Shown piece by piece: positions 57,405-64,000 of a stretch of DNA of 64,000 bases (positions are counted from its first letter, which is position 1; every line of letters begins with the position of its first letter). Both the position numbers and the translations under genes were made by a program. This DNA is from Photobacterium sp. SKA34 (GTDB lineage Bacteria > Pseudomonadota > Gammaproteobacteria > Enterobacterales > Vibrionaceae): NCBI RefSeq assembly GCF_000153325.1, contig NZ_CH724143.1:677672-741671 (forward strand), read 5' to 3'. The notes beneath the pieces were generated by a model. The model saw only the letters and a program-made list of their open reading frames with translations, was not told the DNA's origin and did no database searches.

Positions 57405-58349
57405 ATGACAGAAGATAAACCTAAAGTGCAATTCATCGACATTAGCGATGACTTTGCAGGCCAGCGGATTGATAACTTTCTCCGCGCGAGGCTTAAAAAC
57501 GTACCAAAAAGTATGATTTACCGCATTTTGCGTAAAGGCGAGGTGCGAGTAAACAAAAAACGTATTAAACCTGAATATAAATTGCAGGATGGTGATCTAG
57601 TACGCGTACCGCCGGTTTTTGTTCCTGAAAAAGAAGAACAAGCACCAGTAAGCACTAAGTTGAATAAAGTCGCTGAATTAGAGCATTGCATCATCTATGA
57701 AGATGATCATCTATTAATTCTGAATAAACCATCAGGAACGGCCGTTCATGGCGGCAGTGGCTTAAAATTTGGTGCTATTGAAGCATTAAGAGCGTTACGT
57801 CCTGATGCTCGATTTTTGGAACTCGTTCACCGAATTGACCGTGATACCTCGGGCATTTTGTTAGTGGCAAAGAAGCGTTCAGCTCTTCGTCAACTGCAAG
57901 AGCAATTTAGAAATAAAACGGTGCAGAAATATTACTTCGCTTTAGTAATGGGAGAATGGAAAGCGAATTGCCGAAAAGTCACTGCGCCGTTGTTAAAAAA
58001 TGAAGTAAACAGCATTGTACGTGTTAACCCACAGGGGAAAGCATCCGATACGCGTTTTAAAGTATTAGAGCGATTCCCTCTGGCGACATTGGTACAAGCT
58101 AGCCCTGTAACGGGTCGTACGCATCAGATTCGTGTGCATTGCCAGTATGAAGGTCACCCTATTGCTTGGGATGATCGTTATGGTGATCCACGTTTTGATG
58201 CCTACACTAAAAAAACAGGTTTAGGGCGTTTGTTCCTTCATGCTGCAAATATCAAATTTACGCATCCAAGTACGGATGAAGCGATGGATATTAGCGCGCC
58301 AATGGAGCCGGCTTTAGAACGTTGTTTGGAAAAACTACGTCAAATGTAA
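57405..58349 (+). CDS. rluC: 23S rRNA pseudouridine synthase RluC
   Basis: The protein has 314 residues (E. coli 319). It makes pseudouridine at 955, 2504 and 2580 of 23S rRNA in E. coli. An N-terminal S4 RNA-binding domain (about 15-75, 'QRIDNFLRARLKNVPKSMIYRILRKGEVRVN') is followed by the RluA-type core with catalytic 'LVHRIDRDTSGILLVAKK' (about 145) and 'TGRTHQIRVH'. I chose the ATG at 57405, the conserved N-terminus; the frame is open 20 codons upstream. Divergent from rne, as in E. coli. Confidence 0.96.
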   Translation: MTEDKPKVQFIDISDDFAGQRIDNFLRARLKNVPKSMIYRILRKGEVRVNKKRIKPEYKLQDGDLVRVPPVFVPEKEEQAPVSTKLNKVAELEHCIIYEDDHLLILNKPSGTAVHGGSGLKFGAIEALRALRPDARFLELVHRIDRDTSGILLVAKKRSALRQLQEQFRNKTVQKYYFALVMGEWKANCRKVTAPLLKNEVNSIVRVNPQGKASDTRFKVLERFPLATLVQASPVTGRTHQIRVHCQYEGHPIAWDDRYGDPRFDAYTKKTGLGRLFLHAANIKFTHPSTDEAMDISAPMEPALERCLEKLRQM

Positions 58350-58357
58350 CCAAAGTG

Positions 58358-58387
58358 AAAGGCGAGAAAATGGTCTCGCCTTTTGTT
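58358..58387. terminator. rluC terminator, possibly bidirectional
   Basis: AAAGGCGAGA and TCTCGCCTTT (10 bp, 5-base loop) are followed by TGTTT. It is convergent with yceF. Confidence 0.85.
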
Positions 58388-58412
58388 TAGCATAAATGTT
58401 AGTGATCAAGCC

Positions 58413-58994
58413 TTATAAGACAGAAACGCCCTCATTAGCTAACATATCAGTTAATGCAATCAAGGGTAATCCTACGAGCGTGTTAGGGTCGCGCCCTTCG
58501 AGTTTATCAAATAGAGCAATTCCTAAACCTTCGCTTTTAAAACTCCCAGCACAATATAAAGGTTGTTCTTTTCTCACGTAATTTTCAATTTGTTGTGACG
58601 TCAGTATTTTAAAGTGAACATGAAAGGGGTCACAAATGACTTGAGTTGACTGTGTTTTTGCATTGTAAACACATAGCCCTGTATAAAAGGTAATGGTTTT
58701 GCCACTTGCGGCTTGTAATTGCTTACAAGCATTTTCTTCAGTATGGGGTTTACCTAATATTTTTCCATCAATCAAACAAACTTGATCTGATCCTATAATA
58801 AGAGAGTCTGGGTAAGAACTAGCACAAGCTTTGGCTTTTAATTGGGCGAGCCGACAGACTAATTCTTGGGCGGACTCTGTGGGTAATACCGTCTCATCAG
58901 TTTCAGGGTTTGCCGTTTCAAAAGGGAGCGCTAACTTTTCGAGTAGCATTTTTCGGTAAGGAGAGGTTGATGCCAGTAATAATGGTTGTGTCAT
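58413..58994 (-). CDS. yceF: 7-methyl-GTP pyrophosphatase, Maf family YceF
   Basis: This 193-residue Maf-type house-cleaning enzyme hydrolyses modified nucleotides such as m7GTP. '[17 protein letters not shown]', '[24 protein letters not shown]', '[13 protein letters not shown]' and '[14 protein letters not shown]' are the family motifs. It is divergent from the yceD-rpmF operon, the conserved context. Confidence 0.95.
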   Translation of the reverse strand: MTQPLLLASTSPYRKMLLEKLALPFETANPETDETVLPTESAQELVCRLAQLKAKACASSYPDSLIIGSDQVCLIDGKILGKPHTEENACKQLQAASGKTITFYTGLCVYNAKTQSTQVICDPFHVHFKILTSQQIENYVRKEQPLYCAGSFKSEGLGIALFDKLEGRDPNTLVGLPLIALTDMLANEGVSVL

Positions 58995-59416
58995 AACAGT
59001 ACTCTACACATCTAGAGAAATTTTAATAGAACAATGATATAGGAAGTTTCATTAGGATTGCTGCAACTTTTATTCGGATTATATTAAATTGTGATTGTTG
59101 TATTACAGTTGTTTCATTCCACAATTCGGTGTATGTTCCCGCGTAATTTGCTAGATCCTCAACCAGACCAATGAGAAGACCCATGTTGATTAAAAAGTAT
59201 GTGGGTTATCAAAAGCGACTGCGTCATGATCATAGGTCTGTGTTAGTTGCTTTCTGCGCTATGTTGGGTGTTATTTCATCGATTGTTCCGACACGATCAA
59301 GTGATTGAGTAGCAGACATTTATAATTTTATTACTGAGATGTGGTGTTGAAGCGTTTTGTAATTTTCATCACAGCATGAGAATTGGTCAAAAGCTGTTAA
59401 ATCGCACACATTTCCT
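58995..59416. other. Gap between yceF and the yceD promoter
   Basis: It contains the yceF promoter region and one possible small ORF (59183-59308). No RNA gene was recognised. Confidence 0.4.
59183..59308 (+). CDS. Possible 41-residue small membrane-type protein
   Basis: An ATG at 59183, preceded by GAGAAG, opens a 41-codon frame. It begins with a basic stretch (MLIKKYVGYQKRLRHDHR) and continues into a hydrophobic one (VLVAFCAMLGVISSIV). This is the pattern of a small single-span inner-membrane protein, or of the N-terminus of a broken gene. I do not recognise it and it could be a chance ORF. Confidence 0.25.
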   Translation: MLIKKYVGYQKRLRHDHRSVLVAFCAMLGVISSIVPTRSSD

Positions 59417-59445
59417 TTGACTCAAACAGACTATAAGGCTAATAT
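59417..59445 (+). promoter_or_regulatory. Near-consensus promoter immediately before yceD
   Basis: TTGACT (59417-59422) and TAATAT (59440-59445) have the ideal 17-bp spacer. Transcription would begin near 59452, only about three bases before the yceD ATG, so this mRNA would be nearly leaderless. Confidence 0.65.
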
Positions 59446-59454
59446 TCGCGCCCT

Positions 59455-59973
59455 ATGCAAAAGGTAAAATTGCCGCTAAAGGTAGATCCAGTACGCACAG
59501 CACAAAAAAGACTCGATTATGATGGCATCATCAAAGCCGATCTTTTGTCTCGCCTAGCTGAATCAACCCAGAGCGTAATAAGTGATGTAAACGTCAACTT
59601 GTCTTTTGACCTTGACCAACGTCGTATTCCTTTCATCCGCGGTATCGCAGATGTAGACGTGATGTTGACCTGTCAGCGATGTCAGGGAGAATTTCCACAC
59701 CATATTCATGTGGAATTCTGTTATAGTCCGGTTCGCAACGAAGAAGCCGTAGATGAGTTACCGGAAGCCTATGAGCCGACAATCGTCGACGAAAATGGCG
59801 AGATCAACTTGATTCAACTCGTTGAAGACGAATTGATTCTGGAATTACCACAAGTCGCAATGCACGACGATGCTGATTGTGAAATTGGCTCGAAGAACAT
59901 GTCTTTTGGTGAGATTCCCGTTGCTGATGAGCGTCCGAATCCGTTTGCAGTATTGAAAAATCTTAAGAGTTAA
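59455..59973 (+). CDS. yceD: YceD, 23S rRNA accumulation protein (DUF177)
   Basis: The 172 residues begin [20 protein letters not shown], as in E. coli YceD, which fixes the start. The central CQRCQGEF is a possible metal site, and '[28 protein letters not shown]' and '[11 protein letters not shown]' are conserved. The family is tied to 23S rRNA accumulation and to rpmF. It is first in the yceD-rpmF-plsX-fab operon, and no ribosome binding site is visible before its ATG. Confidence 0.95.
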   Translation: MQKVKLPLKVDPVRTAQKRLDYDGIIKADLLSRLAESTQSVISDVNVNLSFDLDQRRIPFIRGIADVDVMLTCQRCQGEFPHHIHVEFCYSPVRNEEAVDELPEAYEPTIVDENGEINLIQLVEDELILELPQVAMHDDADCEIGSKNMSFGEIPVADERPNPFAVLKNLKS

Positions 59974-59993
59974 ATTTAACAGGAGTAGGGTTA

Positions 59994-60164
59994 ATGGCCG
60001 TACAAAAGAGCAAAAAATCACGTGCAGCACGTGGTATGCGTCGTTCACACGATGCCCTAACTACAGCAGCAGTTTCTGTAGATAAAGCATCTGGTGAGAC
60101 TCACCTACGTCACCACGTGACAGCTGACGGTTTCTATCGTGGCCGCAAGGTTATCAACAAGTAA
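59994..60164 (+). CDS. rpmF: 50S ribosomal protein L32
   Basis: This is a 56-residue basic ribosomal protein beginning [20 protein letters not shown] and ending [11 protein letters not shown], both typical of L32. AGGAG lies 9 bases before the ATG. The zinc-binding cysteines of some L32 forms are absent, as in E. coli. It is 20 bases after yceD and 12 before plsX. Confidence 0.97.
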   Translation: MAVQKSKKSRAARGMRRSHDALTTAAVSVDKASGETHLRHHVTADGFYRGRKVINK

Positions 60165-60176
60165 GGTTGAACCTTG

Positions 60177-61199
60177 ATGGGTCTTACCGTTGCACTTGAT
60201 GCAATGGGCGGGGATTTCGGTCCTCAAGTAACAGTGCCTGCCGCCGTGCAGGCACTGTTGCATTCGCCTGAGCTCAAACTTATTCTTTTTGGTGATCTAA
60301 GTGCAATCACTGCGCAATTAACTCTCCTCAATAAGCTTAACCATCCTAGGCTAACGATCGTGCATTGCGATAGCGTTATCGCCAACGAAACACGTCCATC
60401 ACAAGCCCTTCGACATAGTAAGGGGTCATCTATGCGTATGGCATTAGATGCAGTTGCAGCAGGTCAAGCGGATGCATGTGTCAGCGCAGGTAATACTGGC
60501 GCACTCATGGCATTATCACGTTTTGTGTTGAAACAACTTCCCGGTGTTGAGCGTCCTGCATTAATCTCAGCGATACCCAATCGTGGTGCACATCCGACAT
60601 GGCTTCTTGATCTTGGCGCGAATGTGTCTTGTGATGCTGATACTTTATTCCAGTTTGCTGTTATGGGCTCTGTTCTTGCTGAACAAACCTTAGGCACTAC
60701 GCCGCGTGTCGCATTATTAAATATTGGCGAAGAAGAGATCAAAGGTAATGATTTGGTCAAACGTTGTGCTGAAATGTTGATTCAATCGCCGGATATCAAC
60801 TATGTTGGCTACGTTGAAGGTCACCAACTTTATTCAGATAAAGCCGACGTTATAGTGTGTGATGGTTTCGTTGGCAATGTGAGTTTAAAGACTAGTGAAG
60901 GGGTTGCAAACTTATTTATTGAACGGATAAAAGGTGCAATAGGTAGAAACCCAATTCGACGCATTATTGCTAAATGGCTGTTTAGTGAGCTCTTTGAGGG
61001 CTTGCAACAGTTGAACCCCGACCAGTATAACGGTGCAAGTCTGTTAGGATTGCGCGGTATTGTGATTAAAAGCCATGGAAGTGCTGATACTGTCGCTTTC
61101 GCTCAGGCGATAAGTGAAGCGGTTTACGAAGTTAAACGGCAAATACCGAACAAAATCAGTGACCGTTTAGAAGAGGTCCTACTCGAGAGGCACTATTAG
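60177..61199 (+). CDS. plsX: Phosphate acyltransferase PlsX
   Basis: This 340-residue peripheral membrane enzyme makes acyl-phosphate from acyl-ACP, the entry to phospholipid synthesis. '[23 protein letters not shown]' at the N-terminus, '[14 protein letters not shown]'-like '[19 protein letters not shown]' and '[17 protein letters not shown]' are family motifs. The ATG at 60177 is chosen over the TTG just before it. It links ribosome protein and fatty-acid genes in one operon. Confidence 0.97.
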   Translation: MGLTVALDAMGGDFGPQVTVPAAVQALLHSPELKLILFGDLSAITAQLTLLNKLNHPRLTIVHCDSVIANETRPSQALRHSKGSSMRMALDAVAAGQADACVSAGNTGALMALSRFVLKQLPGVERPALISAIPNRGAHPTWLLDLGANVSCDADTLFQFAVMGSVLAEQTLGTTPRVALLNIGEEEIKGNDLVKRCAEMLIQSPDINYVGYVEGHQLYSDKADVIVCDGFVGNVSLKTSEGVANLFIERIKGAIGRNPIRRIIAKWLFSELFEGLQQLNPDQYNGASLLGLRGIVIKSHGSADTVAFAQAISEAVYEVKRQIPNKISDRLEEVLLERHY

Positions 61200-61204
61200 T
61201 CTTC

Positions 61205-62161
61205 ATGAATAGCAAAATTCTAGGAACTGGCAGCTACCTGCCACAACAAGTACGCTCGAATGCGGACTTAGAAAAAATGGTAGAAACAAGCGATGAGTGG
61301 ATTGTGACACGAACAGGTATTCGTGAACGTCGTATTTCGTCTGAAGATGAAACTGTTGCCGTGATGGGCTACCAAGCTTCATTAAAAGCAATTGAGATGG
61401 CGGGGATTGATAAAGAAGATATCGATCTGATCATTGTTGCCACCTCTAGCGCCAGCCATTCATTTCCATCAGCAGCTTGCCAAGTGCAAGGTATGCTAGA
61501 TATTAAGGGCTGCCCTGCATTTGATTTATCAGCGGCATGTACAGGTTTTGTTTATGCGTTAAGTGTTGCTGATCAGCATATCAAAACGGGGATGGCGAAA
61601 AATGTACTCGTTATTGGTTCTGATGCGCTTTCTCATTGCTGTGACCCAGAAGATCGCTCAACCATAATTTTATTTGGTGATGCGGCGGGTGCAGTTGTGA
61701 TTGGCGCTAGTGAAGAGCCTGGCATTATTTCAACGCATTTATATGCTGATGGTCATTTTGGTGGTTTATTAAGTCTAGCAGTACCAGAACATGGTAAAGA
61801 TTTTGATGCCAACAAGTGGCTTTACATGGCAGGTAACGAAGTCTTTAAAGTAGCGGTTACCCAGTTATCGAACTTAGTGAAAAGTACGCTTGCTGAAAAT
61901 AATATGGATAAGTCAGAGTTAGATTGGCTTGTGCCTCACCAAGCAAATATGCGTATTATCTCAGCGACAGCGAAAAAATTATCAATGTCGATGGATCAAG
62001 TTGTGGTTACGCTTGATCGTCATGGTAATACATCAGCAGCAACAGTCCCAACAGCATTAGATGAAGCGGTTCGTGATGGCCGTATTCAACGTGGTCAAAC
62101 ATTATTACTAGAAGCGTTTGGTGGCGGTTTCACTTGGGGCTCAGCATTAGTGAAGTTTTAA
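61205..62161 (+). CDS. fabH: 3-oxoacyl-ACP synthase III FabH
   Basis: This 318-residue enzyme condenses acetyl-CoA with malonyl-ACP to start fatty-acid synthesis. The catalytic triad is intact: Cys in '[14 protein letters not shown]' (about 113), His in 'VPHQANMRI' (about 245) and Asn in '[14 protein letters not shown]' (about 275). It starts 5 bases after plsX. Confidence 0.98.
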   Translation: MNSKILGTGSYLPQQVRSNADLEKMVETSDEWIVTRTGIRERRISSEDETVAVMGYQASLKAIEMAGIDKEDIDLIIVATSSASHSFPSAACQVQGMLDIKGCPAFDLSAACTGFVYALSVADQHIKTGMAKNVLVIGSDALSHCCDPEDRSTIILFGDAAGAVVIGASEEPGIISTHLYADGHFGGLLSLAVPEHGKDFDANKWLYMAGNEVFKVAVTQLSNLVKSTLAENNMDKSELDWLVPHQANMRIISATAKKLSMSMDQVVVTLDRHGNTSAATVPTALDEAVRDGRIQRGQTLLLEAFGGGFTWGSALVKF

Positions 62162-62280
62162 TCGAGTGATTAAATGTTTCTGGTTGTTTTTATTTTTAGT
62201 GTATTAAAACGAGTAAGTAATATATTAGTTTTAATGCATATTAATCGACTAATGATTAGTCAATAAAGAAGGATTCTCGA

Positions 62281-63210
62281 ATGTCTAAGTTCGCGATTGT
62301 TTTCCCAGGTCAGGGCTCTCAAACCGTTGGTATGCTAGCTGAATTAGCAGAACAATTTGATGTGGTTAAAGAAACGTTCTCTGAGGCATCTGATGCGCTA
62401 GGTTACGATCTTTGGGCGCTGGTTCAAAATGGCCCAGTAGAAGATTTAAACCAAACACAACGCACTCAGCCTGCATTGTTAACAGCATCTGTTGCGATTT
62501 GGCGTGCATGGCAGCAGCAAGGTGGTGATCAACCAACTTTACTTGCTGGCCACAGTCTTGGTGAATACTCTGCACTAGTTTGTGCTGGCGTTATTGATTT
62601 TAAAGTTGCGGTAAAATTGGTTGAACTTCGTGGTCAACTAATGCAAGAAGCAGTACCAGCTGGTGTTGGTGCTATGTCTGCAATTATCGGTCTTGATAAC
62701 GATGCAATTGCGAAAGCGTGTGAAGAAGCGGCTCAAGGTGAAGTATGTTCCCCTGTGAACTTCAATTCACCAGGCCAGGTTGTTATTGCGGGTAATAAAG
62801 AAGCCGTAGAGCGTGCAAACGTACTATGTAAAGAAGCAGGTGCTAAACGTGCGCTTCCTCTTCCTGTTTCAGTGCCTTCTCACTGCGCATTAATGAAACC
62901 TGCGGCGGATAAACTTGCAGTAGCACTAGAAGCTATCGAATTTAATGCGCCGTCCGTACCTGTTATTAACAATGCTGACGTGACAACAGAAACTGATCCT
63001 GCAGCTATTAAGCTTGCACTTGTTAAACAGCTATACAGCCCAGTTCGTTGGACTGAATCTGTTGAGCTTATGGCTGCAGAAGGTATTGAAGAATTATTAG
63101 AAATGGGTCCAGGTAAAGTATTAACTGGCCTAACTAAGCGTATTGATCGCGCACTTAGCGGTGCTGCAGTTAATGATATTGCTTCATTAGAAGCGGCTAT
63201 GGCTAAGTAG
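62281..63210 (+). CDS. fabD: Malonyl-CoA-ACP transacylase FabD
   Basis: This 309-residue enzyme loads malonate onto acyl carrier protein. 'FPGQGSQTVGML' is at the N-terminus, the nucleophile serine is in 'GHSLGEYSALV' (about 92), and the catalytic histidine is in 'VSVPSHCALM' (about 201). AGAAGGA precedes the ATG. The 119-bp gap after fabH may hold an internal promoter. Confidence 0.98.
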   Translation: MSKFAIVFPGQGSQTVGMLAELAEQFDVVKETFSEASDALGYDLWALVQNGPVEDLNQTQRTQPALLTASVAIWRAWQQQGGDQPTLLAGHSLGEYSALVCAGVIDFKVAVKLVELRGQLMQEAVPAGVGAMSAIIGLDNDAIAKACEEAAQGEVCSPVNFNSPGQVVIAGNKEAVERANVLCKEAGAKRALPLPVSVPSHCALMKPAADKLAVALEAIEFNAPSVPVINNADVTTETDPAAIKLALVKQLYSPVRWTESVELMAAEGIEELLEMGPGKVLTGLTKRIDRALSGAAVNDIASLEAAMAK

Positions 63211-63236
63211 TCATTAAGCTTTAAAGAGGATTTACA

Positions 63237-63971
63237 ATGAGCCTGGAAGGTAAAGTTGCACTAGTTACAGGTGCAAGCCGTGGTATCGGTCGTGCAATTG
63301 CTGAAATTTTAGTAGAGCGTGGCGCAACAGTTATTGGTACTGCAACATCTGAAAGTGGTGCTGAAGCTATTAGTGCGTATCTTGGTGACAAAGGTAAAGG
63401 TCTCGCTCTAAATGTGACTTCACCTGAGTCTATTGAATCAGTTTTAAAACAAATTAAAGTAGATTTTGGCGATGTTGACATTTTGGTGAACAATGCTGGT
63501 ATCACTCGTGATAATCTGTTGATGCGCATGAAAGATGATGAATGGCAAGATATCCTAGATACGAACCTAACATCTATCTTCCGCCTTTCTAAAGCGGTAC
63601 TGCGTGCAATGATGAAAAAACGTAATGGTCGTATCATCAGTATCGGCTCTGTTGTGGGTACGATGGGTAATGCGGGGCAGACGAACTACGCAGCAGCAAA
63701 AGCTGGCCTATTAGGTTTCACAAAATCAATGGCACGCGAAGTAGCTTCTCGTGGTATTACTGTGAACGCAGTCGCGCCAGGTTTTATTGAAACAGATATG
63801 ACCAAAGCGTTAAATGATGACCAACGTGCAGCAACACTTGCAAATGTACCTGCTGGTCGTTTAGGCGATCCGCGTGAAATTGCAGCAGCAGTTGCATTTT
63901 TAGCCTCGGATGATGCTGCTTACGTAACGGGCGAAACTTTGCACGTTAACGGCGGTATGTACATGATTTAA
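63237..63971 (+). CDS. fabG: 3-oxoacyl-ACP reductase FabG
   Basis: This 244-residue short-chain dehydrogenase reduces 3-oxoacyl-ACP with NADPH. The 'TGASRGIGRAIA' cofactor loop, 'NNAGITRDNL', catalytic Ser in 'ISIGSVVGTMGN' and 'YAAAKAG' (Tyr and Lys about 151 and 155) are all present. AGAGGA precedes the ATG. acpP is expected just past the window edge. Confidence 0.98.
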   Translation: MSLEGKVALVTGASRGIGRAIAEILVERGATVIGTATSESGAEAISAYLGDKGKGLALNVTSPESIESVLKQIKVDFGDVDILVNNAGITRDNLLMRMKDDEWQDILDTNLTSIFRLSKAVLRAMMKKRNGRIISIGSVVGTMGNAGQTNYAAAKAGLLGFTKSMAREVASRGITVNAVAPGFIETDMTKALNDDQRAATLANVPAGRLGDPREIAAAVAFLASDDAAYVTGETLHVNGGMYMI

Positions 63972-64000
63972 TCAAAAGATTTGCAATACTTAATGACGCA

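Overview
The window is a stretch of chromosome from an AT-rich gammaproteobacterium. The protein sequences and the gene order point to the Vibrionaceae, most likely Photobacterium or a close relative. That placement is inferred from recognisable families and from synteny with Escherichia coli and Vibrio; no database search was run. Almost all of it is core genome. Its blocks match well-known neighbourhoods: purB-hflD-mnmA / rluE / icd; cspD / clpS-clpA / infA / aat / cydDC / trxB / lrp / ftsK / lolA / rarA / serS; metG / mrp / udk / dcd / asmA; and rne / rluC / yceF / yceD-rpmF-plsX-fabH-fabD-fabG. The operon running off the right edge would be expected to continue with acpP.

The left 10 kb is the least ordinary part. 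It holds a very large cysteine-free repeat protein (5' end outside the window) built from about eleven DUF11-like beta modules with a prealbumin/SdrD-like C-terminal module. A 779-base AT-rich gap follows, then a 1179-residue predicted outer-membrane beta-barrel protein, then an OmpA-type lipoprotein whose start overlaps the barrel gene's stop. Together they look like a cell-surface assembly: a long extracellular fibre-like protein, an outer-membrane partner and a peptidoglycan anchor. I know of no established function for this set.

Positions 10-35 kb carry purine synthesis, tRNA and rRNA modification, the TCA cycle (icd), adaptor-mediated proteolysis (clpS, clpA), N-end-rule aminoacyl transferases (aat, bpt), the CydDC thiol exporter, thioredoxin reductase, Lrp, the FtsK DNA translocase, LolA, RarA and SerS. 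Two disruptions stand out. A complete IS3-family element (IS911-like, 3-bp target duplication ATC) sits 41 bp upstream of aat, next to a perfect TATAAT. lolA carries a one-base frameshift, which is remarkable for a gene that is usually essential.

Positions 35-53 kb contain an unknown membrane-anchored protein, a cation:dicarboxylate/amino-acid symporter, metG, mrp, udk, dcd, asmA, a YhjD-type membrane protein, a small orphan ORF, a DUF457 membrane hydrolase, psiE, a cobalamin assembly and salvage set (cobT-cobS-cobO, no cobU nearby) and a SulP anion transporter. Positions 53-64 kb hold RNase E with a long leader, rluC, yceF and the rpmF-plsX-fab operon, whose first gene yceD appears to be transcribed almost leaderless from a near-consensus promoter. 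No rRNA, tRNA, CRISPR array or prophage was seen.
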